From NCBI GenBank assembly GCA_964496005.1, contig CAZBWW010000002.1, positions 1-62,891 on the forward strand: DNA of 62,891 bases. The letters are read 5' to 3'. Positions within the stretch are counted from its first letter, which is position 1. Each line of letters starts with the position of its first letter. The notes under the pieces were generated by a model. That model made no database searches. It was given only the letters and a program-made list of their open reading frames with translations, and was not told where the DNA came from. The translations under genes were made by a program, and so were the position numbers. Of the stretch, positions 1 through 7,500 are shown piece by piece. The DNA is from CAZBWW01 sp964496005 (lineage in GTDB: Bacteria; Patescibacteriota; WWE3; UBA101185; UBA10185).

Positions 1-300
1 GTGCCCCTCTGCCGGTACGACCTCTCAGTCCCGATAACCGTCATAGGCTTGGTGAGCCTTTACCTCACCAACTACCTGATAGTCCGCAGGCTCATCCCTA
101 ACCGAACAAGTCTTTACTGGAGTGGGTACCAGATCATCGAGTATTAGACCGCCTTTCGGTAGCTTATTCTCGAGTTAGGGGTAGATTCCTACGTGTTACT
201 CAGCCGTCTGCCACTAACCACCGAAGTGATTCGTTCGACTTGCATACCTTAAACACGCCGCTAGCATTCATCCTGAACTAGGATCAAATTCTCATAAAAA
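1..300 (-). rRNA. 16S rRNA gene, 5' part only
   Basis: The reverse strand reads as the start of a small-subunit rRNA. AATTTGATCCTAGTTCAG (near 274-291) is a variant of the universal 27F site, followed by a 'GATGAATGCTAGCGGCG'-like stretch and 'CAAGTCGAACG'. Only the first 300 nt or so are present and the gene runs off the left edge. The 27F site differs from the usual GTTTGATCMTGGCTCAG, as is common in CPR lineages. The exact mature 5' end is estimated by analogy with E. coli numbering. Confidence 0.95.
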
Positions 301-397
301 ACGCATTCTTTTCACCTTCGATATTTCGAATGTGGTGCCAATAAATTGGCTATGTTTTTCTTTTTTTTAGCTTTTCAGCTTTTTTTTGAATCGGCGA

Positions 398-413
398 GAT
401 TCAAATTATAATT
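398..413 (-). promoter_or_regulatory. Possible rRNA operon -10 region
   Basis: On the reverse strand a perfect TATAAT lies directly after the stop codon of the small ORF at 414-611 and about 100 nt upstream of the 16S 5' end. An inverted repeat (TTGAATC/GATTCAA) follows it. I see no good -35 box, so this is a weak promoter call based on position. Confidence 0.35.
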
Positions 414-611
414 CTATATTTGGCTTATGTAGATTTCAAAGTGCTTAACTGGCTTATTGTGCAAAATTCCGGCTTTTAATACTGCATCTACTAATACATC
501 AAAACCGCAGAATTTTGGCATGATCACCTTATCAAGCAAGTGGCTTAAAGTCAATATGACATGCGAAAACGGCAGGCTTAATCTCAATGTTGCCGAAACT
601 ACATGGGTCAA
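414..611 (-). CDS. Small ORF in frame after the polyamine fusion gene
   Basis: This 65-codon ORF starts with TTG and lies exactly in frame with the preceding gene, separated by its TAA stop plus six codons, so readthrough would add it to that protein. The product has a hydrophobic first half and ends in an Ile-rich tail. I do not recognise it. It may be a remnant of a once longer polyamine enzyme, a small protein, or chance. No ribosome site or -10 box sits at the TTG start. Confidence 0.3.
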   Translation of the reverse strand: MTHVVSATLRLSLPFSHVILTLSHLLDKVIMPKFCGFDVLVDAVLKAGILHNKPVKHFEIYISQI

Positions 612-629
612 GCGATCAGTGTGATTAAG

Positions 630-2024
630 TTATTCTATCTCATTAACCTCTATGTACTTTGTTTTAAACAACTCCGCCAAATTCTGCGCAAACTGCTCTT
701 TTTTGCTAATTGGCGAACAAGTTATTAAATCAATGTGTACAGCTTGTTTTTCAGGCCAGGTGTGTACAACCATATTGGAACTGGCAAGTATAAATGTAAG
801 TGTTAATCCTCCACCTTTAAATTTTGTAAGCTTGCTATCAACAACTTTTAACCCATGCCAATCACAAAAATCTCCGCACAGCTTTAATAACGTTTTTTTT
901 GAGCTCACAACTTGACTTGGTACTTTAAATAGCTTAAACACAAAGTGATCTACATATGGAAATTTTTCGTTAGCTGTACGTTCAAATGTATATATTTCTG
1001 CCGGTAAACTATCTTTTAATGCTTTTGTATAAGAATTTGTCTTTAAAACGTATAAGGAGCTTCTACTCCCAATAGACTCCGCACCATCATAAGTTGCGAA
1101 CTTATTAACTTTATCCTCTACTACAAGATTGTATTTACCAATAATTTGCTGGATTTTCAGTTCTTTTTCAGGTTCTTTAAAGGAATTGCCATAAAATAAA
1201 AATATGTAGTTTCCGGCGGCGTTTGCGTACGGTTTCAAAAATTCAACACCCCTCTGAAGAAAAAGCGAAATACCTGATTTTGTATATGGCGGGTCGGTTA
1301 AAACTACATCAAACTTTCCGGTAAATTCCTTTTTTGGGTCTTTTCTAAAGTCGTAAAGCTCGGTCTGAACATTCTTAATACCTAAATCATTAACTATTGC
1401 TTCTATTACAGATAATATGTCTTGATCTATGTCAAAAACTACTATTTGTTTATACTGCATACTAATTTCTTGTGAAAGCATCCCCAACACAATTGACACT
1501 AAATCATCATCGCCTAATAAACATATTCTTTTGCCTGTTATTTGCCCTTTTGCCAAAAGGAGCGTGGCTTTTGCAACTGATGTTTCTACGGTTGCAAAAA
1601 ACTGATCGTACTCTCTTTTAGGGTTGAGATTGTACTTTTTTCTTATAGCTAGAAGCTTTTCTTCAATAGTATGCAGTAAAACTTCTGTTTCGCTATTTTG
1701 CATGGTTAAGAAATGTGCAGGAAGTATAGTCCACATATAAGGCTTAACAGTAAGAGAATTCAGCATTTTTCCACCTTCAGGAGTCAAAGCTAAAGTGTTT
1801 GAATCGCCTGTATTTTCACCGCAACCTTGCAACAAAGCAGAAAGTGAGCTTTTAAAGTTTTTTAGGGTTTCTTTTGGTATACCGGTTTTCTGTATAAACG
1901 TGTTATTAGTGAGTGGCACTTCCGACTCAAGGCTCGAAGTTTTCAACAAATATAACAAACCTTCTATTTCGGCCTCTGTTAATTCAGGGTTTTTCTGTTT
2001 TAAATCGGCAAGTAAGTTTTCCAC
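630..2024 (-). CDS. Fused BpsA-like aminopropyltransferase and SpeD-like domain
   Basis: 464 residues, GTG start. Residues 1-110 are a winged-helix-like region. Residues 165-300 match the DUF43/BpsA aminopropyltransferase fold: GDDDLVSIVLG binds decarboxylated SAM in the family, FDIDQD follows, and FDVVLTDPPYTKSG is the catalytic-loop motif. Residues 375-464 resemble AdoMet decarboxylase (SpeD): HTWPE at 421-425 and a DLITC motif. In the segment before HTWPE the serine that becomes the pyruvoyl group is retained (SSN where SpeD has ESH), as are the acid-catalysis His and Cys. The protein may therefore make and use an aminopropyl donor in one chain, or the second domain may have another decarboxylase activity. 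CATAAT ends 7 nt before GTG, suggesting a leaderless mRNA. The substrate is inferred only. Confidence 0.75.
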   Translation of the reverse strand: MENLLADLKQKNPELTEAEIEGLLYLLKTSSLESEVPLTNNTFIQKTGIPKETLKNFKSSLSALLQGCGENTGDSNTLALTPEGGKMLNSLTVKPYMWTILPAHFLTMQNSETEVLLHTIEEKLLAIRKKYNLNPKREYDQFFATVETSVAKATLLLAKGQITGKRICLLGDDDLVSIVLGMLSQEISMQYKQIVVFDIDQDILSVIEAIVNDLGIKNVQTELYDFRKDPKKEFTGKFDVVLTDPPYTKSGISLFLQRGVEFLKPYANAAGNYIFLFYGNSFKEPEKELKIQQIIGKYNLVVEDKVNKFATYDGAESIGSRSSLYVLKTNSYTKALKDSLPAEIYTFERTANEKFPYVDHFVFKLFKVPSQVVSSKKTLLKLCGDFCDWHGLKVVDSKLTKFKGGGLTLTFILASSNMVVHTWPEKQAVHIDLITCSPISKKEQFAQNLAELFKTKYIEVNEIE

Positions 2025-2136
2025 CGCGACTATTATGCGTTATGAAGGCAAAAAAAGCAAAGTATCTTATTTATGTCCTATTTATGCTAGACCTTCCCCG
2101 GTTGTAAAAAAATCAAAAAAATTGCATTTTTGTGAC

Positions 2137-4518
2137 ATGAAGCGCATCCTCTACTACCTTGCAATCGCTGGAACGGTAATTACATTTCTTAGTAAATCAG
2201 CAGTTGGGCAGGAGGATGCGTGGATTAAACTAACTTTGCCGAATAACTTGTTTGATGCTGTTGAAACGACACCATATGGTATTTTCGCAGGTGAACACGA
2301 TAGTAGAACAAGTACGCCAAGATATAACGGAGTTTACAAAAGCACCGATTTAGGCGAAACGTGGGAACAAGCGGGGCTGGCAGATAGACGTATTAGCGAC
2401 ATTGCTTATAACAATGGCAAAATTTATGTTGCAACCCGCATGGTTGTTGGCGGAACTGTTGGCTTGTTCATGTCTGAGGATGGCGGAACTACGTGGACAC
2501 ACAACCACCCGCCCGGAATCCAGTTTAGCACCTGGTCTGTGGCTTCACTTGATACAACTATAGTTTTAGGCACCGCAAGTTACGGTTTATGGGTATCTTT
2601 TGATGAAGGTCAGACATGGGAACAAAAAATCGGCTCCGGAGTGGGACCCGATGTCTATAAAGTTGCGGTTAGCCCGGAGGTCTTTGTAGCAACAACGAAT
2701 GATAAGGTATACAAATCTACAGATGGTGGCAACACATGGGAGGAAATCCCCGCACTGGCGGGAAAAATTATCCGAAACCTTGAAATACATGAAAATGTAA
2801 TATTGGCTGGAGCACCTAATTTCAGAGGGCTTTTTAGATCTGCTGATCATGGCGAAACGTGGACTGCAGCTCCTTATTGGGGTAGTTTCAGAGCGGACGG
2901 CATTTTATTCTTTGATGGGATATTTTATGTTGGTAAACAAACCGGAAGCTCCACTTACAGCGTTGTAAAATCGACGGACAGTGGCGTAACCTGGCAGGAT
3001 ACTAATTTAAACACAAATGGGCCAGTTCTTGACCTTACAGCACTTGCATCTGAACCCGACTACATTTACGCTGTCACAACATATAACGGTGTACACAGAC
3101 TAGCAGTACATCCAGAACAGCCTACGCAAAATGCTTTTTTGGAAATTCCGTGGGAGACAAGTGATAGCAGCGAATTGGTAGATAAAATTACCTCTGTTTT
3201 TGATCATAGATACCCGCTTATTGGTTATGGGTATCATAGTGAACCTATGGCAAACTCTTCTACAACAATGGATTATCTTGGAAACGAAAAAGAAATCCCT
3301 GATTTGTACTACAGCGGACACGACGCTATTGATTTTGGACTTGTTGACGGAACCGAAATAAAAGCCCCCGCTGCCGGCTATGCAACTTATTACTATTGTA
3401 ACGCATGCGGACATACGATAAAGGTAAATCATCAAAACGGCTACGAAACTACTTATTACCATTTGCGTGGCGATGGGCTTATTACTACAGAACAAATACC
3501 TGTATGGGTAAATGCCGGTGATGTACTTGGAAAGGTGGGGCTAACAGGCAACACTTCGGGTTACCATTTACATTTTAGTGTGTTAAAAGATAAGAACGGT
3601 GACGGCGCATTTGTTGGAGATTCTCCTTACGGGAAAGTGGATCCTTTCGGCTGGTTTGGCGGTAGTTTGTCTGATCCGTGGGAAGTCTATAACTGGACAG
3701 ACACTCTGGGAACGCATACCGGTTCTAAAAGTGATTATTTATGGCGGCATTTTATTGACCATGCCGTAAAGTACTTCGGACAGGCAGGTGGTGAAGTTAC
3801 GTTGGATAATAAAACAGTTACACTTGATGAAAATAGCTATCCTTACAGTTTTAGCCTGCTCGCACACAATTATGTACAACCAGTGTTATCAATCGTGCAG
3901 CAGCATTTGCAATATATCCCACACACTTCTGTACTAATTGATGCATATGATAATCTCGGTACTGTAGTGGACATACTCACCAGACCTGCAAAACTCCAAT
4001 TTAACTTTAGTGCCGAAGATTTGCAAAATATAGCTGCCGAAACCCTAAAAGTTTACAGTTACAATGAAATTCTGGGGAGCTGGGAACCATTAAATACACT
4101 CTTGCTAGATCTGGTAGAAAATAAAATTAGTGCTGAAACGGCTCACTTTTCTAAATTTGCGGTTTTTGGTGAAAAAGTTGATGCCACGCCGCCTGTGACG
4201 GAAGTCACAGTTGAGGGCGAAAGAAGTACAAACGGGTGGTATATAACTCATCCTACAGTTAGCCTGTCGGCTGACGATGGTACGGGTTCCGGTGTTGCTA
4301 AAATTCTATATCGCATTGCGGTCGAGATTGATTGGACCGACTATACGCAGCCATTTGTGGTTGACCGTGAGGGGGTATTTGGGATTGAATACAGGGCGGT
4401 TGATAGTGCAGATAATTTAGAGGGAGCTAAAAACTTTTTGGTTAGGGTAAATACTTTGGGTAATCGGGTATGGACTAATACAGTTGTTGATGCAAGTTTT
4501 GAAATTGGGAGTTTTTAA
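2137..4518 (+). CDS. Secreted beta-propeller / M23 peptidase / OmpL47-like protein
   Basis: 793 residues from ATG 2137. TTGTAA, 17 nt, CATTTT and 6 nt precede this start; the longer ORF upstream overlaps the divergent gene. Residues 1-25 are a signal peptide. Residues 30-330 hold at least six sortilin/Ycf48/BNR-type repeats with S-x-D-x-G-x-T-W cores. Residues 400-510 are a LytM/M23 domain with GHDAIDFG (HxxxD), YYHLRG and HLHF (HxH), so the zinc site looks intact. Residues 690-780 resemble an OmpL47-type Ig-like domain (GSGV, YRAVDSADN). The likely role is an exported murein endopeptidase with a propeller for binding. It could act on the cell's own wall or, in an episymbiont, on a host wall; the sequence does not decide this. 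Confidence 0.8.
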   Translation: MKRILYYLAIAGTVITFLSKSAVGQEDAWIKLTLPNNLFDAVETTPYGIFAGEHDSRTSTPRYNGVYKSTDLGETWEQAGLADRRISDIAYNNGKIYVATRMVVGGTVGLFMSEDGGTTWTHNHPPGIQFSTWSVASLDTTIVLGTASYGLWVSFDEGQTWEQKIGSGVGPDVYKVAVSPEVFVATTNDKVYKSTDGGNTWEEIPALAGKIIRNLEIHENVILAGAPNFRGLFRSADHGETWTAAPYWGSFRADGILFFDGIFYVGKQTGSSTYSVVKSTDSGVTWQDTNLNTNGPVLDLTALASEPDYIYAVTTYNGVHRLAVHPEQPTQNAFLEIPWETSDSSELVDKITSVFDHRYPLIGYGYHSEPMANSSTTMDYLGNEKEIPDLYYSGHDAIDFGLVDGTEIKAPAAGYATYYYCNACGHTIKVNHQNGYETTYYHLRGDGLITTEQIPVWVNAGDVLGKVGLTGNTSGYHLHFSVLKDKNGDGAFVGDSPYGKVDPFGWFGGSLSDPWEVYNWTDTLGTHTGSKSDYLWRHFIDHAVKYFGQAGGEVTLDNKTVTLDENSYPYSFSLLAHNYVQPVLSIVQQHLQYIPHTSVLIDAYDNLGTVVDILTRPAKLQFNFSAEDLQNIAAETLKVYSYNEILGSWEPLNTLLLDLVENKISAETAHFSKFAVFGEKVDATPPVTEVTVEGERSTNGWYITHPTVSLSADDGTGSGVAKILYRIAVEIDWTDYTQPFVVDREGVFGIEYRAVDSADNLEGAKNFLVRVNTLGNRVWTNTVVDASFEIGSF

Positions 4519-4534
4519 GTTGGAAATAGTATTG

Positions 4535-4757
4535 CAGGTGCAGAGCCGGGGACGAGGTAAAAACTCTCGATCACCACTAATCAACGAGTAGCTACTTCGT
4601 TGTTAGTTGGCTCTGCACCTTTGACTCAGCTTGTGTCGACCCAGGCTGAGGGTTGCGGTGGGACTAGGGGTGCTTTGCGTGCCATCTTCATGAGGGCGAT
4701 GGTATCGGCGCTGTCCCCGATTGTTTTTCACGCGCACGCTGCCTAGTCCTCCTAACA
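4535..4757 (-). ncRNA. Structured RNA with consensus sigma-70 promoter, class unknown
   Basis: This fills the gap between two convergent genes. Reading the reverse strand from about 4757, helices are: GGACTAGG with CCTAGTCC; GCGTGC with GCACGC inside it; a CCATC/GATGG hairpin; CTCAGC with GCTGAG; and a 12-bp closing helix (4536-4547 with 4609-4620) enclosing a further hairpin (CAACGA/TCGTTG). No ORF is evident. I looked for RNase P (GAGGAAAGTCC, ACAGAA), SRP (GGAAGG..AGCAGC) and tmRNA (TTCGAC, CCACCA) signatures and found none. No U-tract terminator follows, so the 3' end is uncertain. Confidence 0.6.
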
Positions 4758-4763
4758 CGGGAA

Positions 4764-4792
4764 ATTGTAGCAAAAAATTGAAACGGTGTCAA
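4764..4792 (-). promoter_or_regulatory. Consensus promoter for the 4535-4757 RNA
   Basis: On the reverse strand TTGACA (4787-4792) is followed by exactly 17 nt and TACAAT (4764-4769). It is one of the best promoters in the window and points into the structured RNA, with the transcript expected to start near 4757. Confidence 0.75.
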
Positions 4793-4843
4793 GTGCTATA
4801 GGTTACTAAACTTTGGGGAGAAAATTCTACAACATAACCATAT

Positions 4844-5923
4844 TTAGCCAATTATTCCCCCACCCAATAGCTCCTTCTTATCATAAAACACTGCGCTTTG
4901 CCCGGAGGCAACTCCAAATATAGGTTCTTCTAATGTTACTGTTAACATACCACCATCACCTTCGCTAACCACACAGCTATATAGTTCACCCAAATGTCTA
5001 ATTCTCACCTCACACGCCAAAGGCATCTTAGGCGTACTCCCAACCCAATGCACATTATCAACTGTAAAACTAGCTCTATCACCTTCCTTTGCAAAACCCA
5101 CAAGCAATTCGTTCCGCTCAGCGTTTTTCCCAATTACATACACAGGCAACCCAACATACTTTGTTATCTCAAACCCGTGGCGCTGGCCAATTGTGTAAAA
5201 TACCACCCCATCATGCTTACCTATCACTTCGCCTTTTGTATTAATGACATTTCCCGACCGTGGAATAAGTCTTTTTTTCAAAAACTCCTTAATATCAACT
5301 TCACCAATAAAGCAAATTCCTACACTGTCCGGCTTGTCAAAAGTGTGTAACCCAACTTGCTGCGCAATTTGCCTAACTTCATCTTTGCGCAGTTCACCTA
5401 ACGGAAAGAGTGTTTTTGCAAGCTGCTCCTGACCTAATAAATATAAAAAGTATGACTGGTCTTTTGTCGCATCTACCCCCATCAGTAATTTGTATTCATC
5501 AGCAACATGTTTAACCTGCGCATAATGCCCTGTCGCAACATAATCAAAACCTTCCTTAACCGCCCAGTCCAAAAATAACCCAAACTTAATTTCTTTATTA
5601 CACATCACATCGGGGTTTGGCGTCCGGCCGGACTCGTACTCACGGTAAAAATACTCAATAACCCTTTCCTTATACTCTTTTACGAAATCCAGCGACACAA
5701 ACTTAATACCCAACTTTGCCGCCACCGCAACCGCATCAGCCCTATCATCGTCTGCTCGGCACCCATCAGCCTTGGCATCCCAGCATTGCATAAAAACACC
5801 TGTAACATCGTGGCCCTGCTCTTTTAGTAAATATGCAACCACAGAAGAGTCCACCCCACCGCTTAACCCAACAGCTATTTTGCTTTTGGTATTTTTGTTT
5901 TTATTATTTCGTATATTGTCCAT
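4844..5923 (-). CDS. mnmA: tRNA-specific 2-thiouridylase MnmA
   Basis: 359 residues, typical family length. It activates U34 of Lys, Glu and Gln tRNAs with ATP and adds sulfur. The PP-loop SGGVDSS lies at residues 20-26. NPDVMCNKEIKFG holds the first catalytic Cys, and GICFIGEVDIKEF the second (the persulfide Cys). GHYA and KDQSYFLYLL are also conserved. An N-terminal Asn/Lys-rich tail of about 14 residues precedes the fold. A TATAAT lies 14 nt upstream of the ATG, so a very short leader is possible. Confidence 0.95.
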   Translation of the reverse strand: MDNIRNNKNKNTKSKIAVGLSGGVDSSVVAYLLKEQGHDVTGVFMQCWDAKADGCRADDDRADAVAVAAKLGIKFVSLDFVKEYKERVIEYFYREYESGRTPNPDVMCNKEIKFGLFLDWAVKEGFDYVATGHYAQVKHVADEYKLLMGVDATKDQSYFLYLLGQEQLAKTLFPLGELRKDEVRQIAQQVGLHTFDKPDSVGICFIGEVDIKEFLKKRLIPRSGNVINTKGEVIGKHDGVVFYTIGQRHGFEITKYVGLPVYVIGKNAERNELLVGFAKEGDRASFTVDNVHWVGSTPKMPLACEVRIRHLGELYSCVVSEGDGGMLTVTLEEPIFGVASGQSAVFYDKKELLGGGIIG

Positions 5924-5960
5924 GCTTTACAGCACCAATTATATATGGTATAGATTGGTA

Positions 5961-6038
5961 TGAATTCCTCCTACCTGACGCCAGACACGTCAGCGCCGGC
6001 AAGTGATACTCTCCCAGAGTTACTTCCCGGCATTTTTT
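5961..6038 (+). ncRNA. Candidate small RNA with intrinsic terminator
   Basis: A plausible promoter (TTACAG, 16 nt, TATAGA ending 5954) is followed by a single-stranded CCTCCTACC stretch, a CTGACG/CGTCAG hairpin (5975-5993) and a strong terminator hairpin (5995-6031, with paired blocks GCCGG/CCGGC, AAGT/ACTT and ACTCT/AGAGT) ending in TTTTTT. Size is about 78 nt. No credible ORF is present. The exposed CCTCC would pair with a Shine-Dalgarno. It lies divergently just upstream of mnmA. Confidence 0.5.
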
Positions 6039-6105
6039 ATCGCAAAGATTATTGCATATACCACAAATATATGATATCTAGTATAGATAATACTCTCCCA
6101 TGCTC

Positions 6106-6146
6106 TAAGCCGGCATTTACTCTGTTCGCAGATAAGTGCCGGCTTA
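6106..6146. terminator. 10-bp GCCGGC hairpin with UUCG loop
   Basis: TAAGCCGGCA pairs with TGCCGGCTTA, enclosing a smaller stem capped by CTGTTCGCAG (UUCG tetraloop on the forward strand), followed by AACTTTTATT. The block shares ATACTCTCCCA and GCCGGCA with the terminator at 5995-6031, so the two may be diverged tandem copies. Confidence 0.5.
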
Positions 6147-6215
6147 ACTTTTATTCACGCCAACCCAAAAAATGAATTCCTAAATTGAAAATATTAAACA
6201 GTATCGCGAACATAG

Positions 6216-6758
6216 TTATTTTTTTGGTATTTTCCCGTTCGTTGTAGGCCCGCCAACCAACTCACATCCAATAACCGCGGCTTCCATTGCCTGCATTAAG
6301 TCTTCAATAACTTCTATCGCTTCGGCGTAACTTAACCGTCGAAAGTTATGCGGAAAGTAGTGAAACACCTGATTCCGTCCTCTTTTCCAGCTTTTCCATA
6401 GTTTTTCGGCAATTTCGTGCCCACCACTTCTTCTCCCGGGAACTTGGTGATTACAAATTCTGGTAAAAACATTTTCTTTTGTATTCATAAAATGCGGGTT
6501 CAAAATTCTCCCGATTCTGATGTCGTCACTGTAATATTCGTCCTCCGCAATCAGCCCCAAATCCAAAAATAACCGCTTCAAAAACCCTTCGTATGCTTTG
6601 GAAAACGGAAAAACCAAATATGAAAAATCTGAAATTTTGTGGTGGTTTGCCTGGGAATACTCCAGTAAATCTTCCCCATCTACTATTAAGCTTTGAATTT
6701 CTTTAGGTAAGTATTCCCAAAGTACGGAATCTCTTTTGATTACCTGCATATTGCCCAT
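6216..6758 (-). CDS. HEPN-like protein, possible RnlA-type toxin relative
   Basis: 180 residues, helical and soluble. RNQVFH near residue 130 fits the R-x4-H motif of HEPN ribonucleases. The FSKAYEGFLKRLFLDLGLI segment recalls the Dmd-binding domain of RnlA/LsoA toxins, from memory and not by alignment. No antitoxin-like gene is adjacent, so if it is an RNase it stands alone. An alternative start lies 3 codons in (ATG of MQVI). Confidence 0.5.
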   Translation of the reverse strand: MGNMQVIKRDSVLWEYLPKEIQSLIVDGEDLLEYSQANHHKISDFSYLVFPFSKAYEGFLKRLFLDLGLIAEDEYYSDDIRIGRILNPHFMNTKENVFTRICNHQVPGRRSGGHEIAEKLWKSWKRGRNQVFHYFPHNFRRLSYAEAIEVIEDLMQAMEAAVIGCELVGGPTTNGKIPKK

Positions 6759-6955
6759 TTTACATTAAAGAACGGCGCAGATAAATATTTTGCGGTTACA
6801 CACCAGAACCGCCCAAACAAGTAAAATTTGTAATTTCAGTAAAATTTCATGACATTACAATGTGTATTTGGTAAAATTTGCGCGATGGTAAATAGTTTGT
6901 GTTATACAAAGTTCAGCAAAGTTATTTAGATCGAGCTAAAAATACTAATAAACTA

Positions 6956-7444
6956 ATGATATTAACTCAAACACAAACCGCAAAAAAAGTCGCACAACTT
7001 AAAAAACAGGGTAAAACTGTGGGTTTGTGTATAGGCTTTTACGACGTGCTAAATATCAGACATGTTAAGTTATTTAAATTTGCTAAAACTCAAGTTGATG
7101 TCTTAGTAGTCGGTATGGAGCAGAGTGAGAGCGCACGCATTAACATTAGCGGCGGTAACCGACCAATTGACACGCAGGAAATGCGGCTTGAATTTTTAAG
7201 TGAACTAAAAAGTGTAGACATCATTTTTGTGATGGCGCATGTCATAGATTTTAAAGCTACACCTAACGCAAGTGACTGGTACAAAAAGTTGTTTGCCCAG
7301 ATAGCACCAACCCACTTAATTACAAACACGATTACAGATAAATTCAGTGAGAAGAAAAAAGAACTTGCCGACGAGCTGGGAATAGAATTTGTCGGCTTAC
7401 CGGATATTAGTTTTTTAGAGTCTGAATCGGCTTTAAGTCCATAA
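6956..7444 (+). CDS. Cytidylyltransferase-fold protein with altered HxGH motif
   Basis: 162 residues from ATG 6956; a longer TTG-started frame begins at 6899. The fold is that of RfaE2/TagD-type nucleotidyltransferases: VGLCIGFYDVLNIRHVKLFK matches the usual GxFDxLHxGHxxxL, and RPIDTQEMRLEFLSELKSVD matches the second conserved block. The catalytic HxGH reads NIRH here, so the first His and the Gly are lost and ordinary nucleotidyl transfer is doubtful. It may be a binding protein or a diverged enzyme. No SD is seen. Confidence 0.65.
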   Translation: MILTQTQTAKKVAQLKKQGKTVGLCIGFYDVLNIRHVKLFKFAKTQVDVLVVGMEQSESARINISGGNRPIDTQEMRLEFLSELKSVDIIFVMAHVIDFKATPNASDWYKKLFAQIAPTHLITNTITDKFSEKKKELADELGIEFVGLPDISFLESESALSP

Positions 7445-7500
7445 AACATAAAAATAGCCAGGCTAAATAACACTAGCTTAAAACTTGCTATACTTTTTGT

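Noticed and set aside
1795..2136. Upstream extension of the propeller/M23 gene
   Set aside because: The in-frame extension overlaps the divergent gene at 630-2024. A signal peptide begins at ATG 2137, so the shorter start is used.
5960..6175. 71-codon forward ORF
   Set aside because: It crosses two strong hairpins, one with a U-tract, and has no ribosome site; RNA structure explains the region better.
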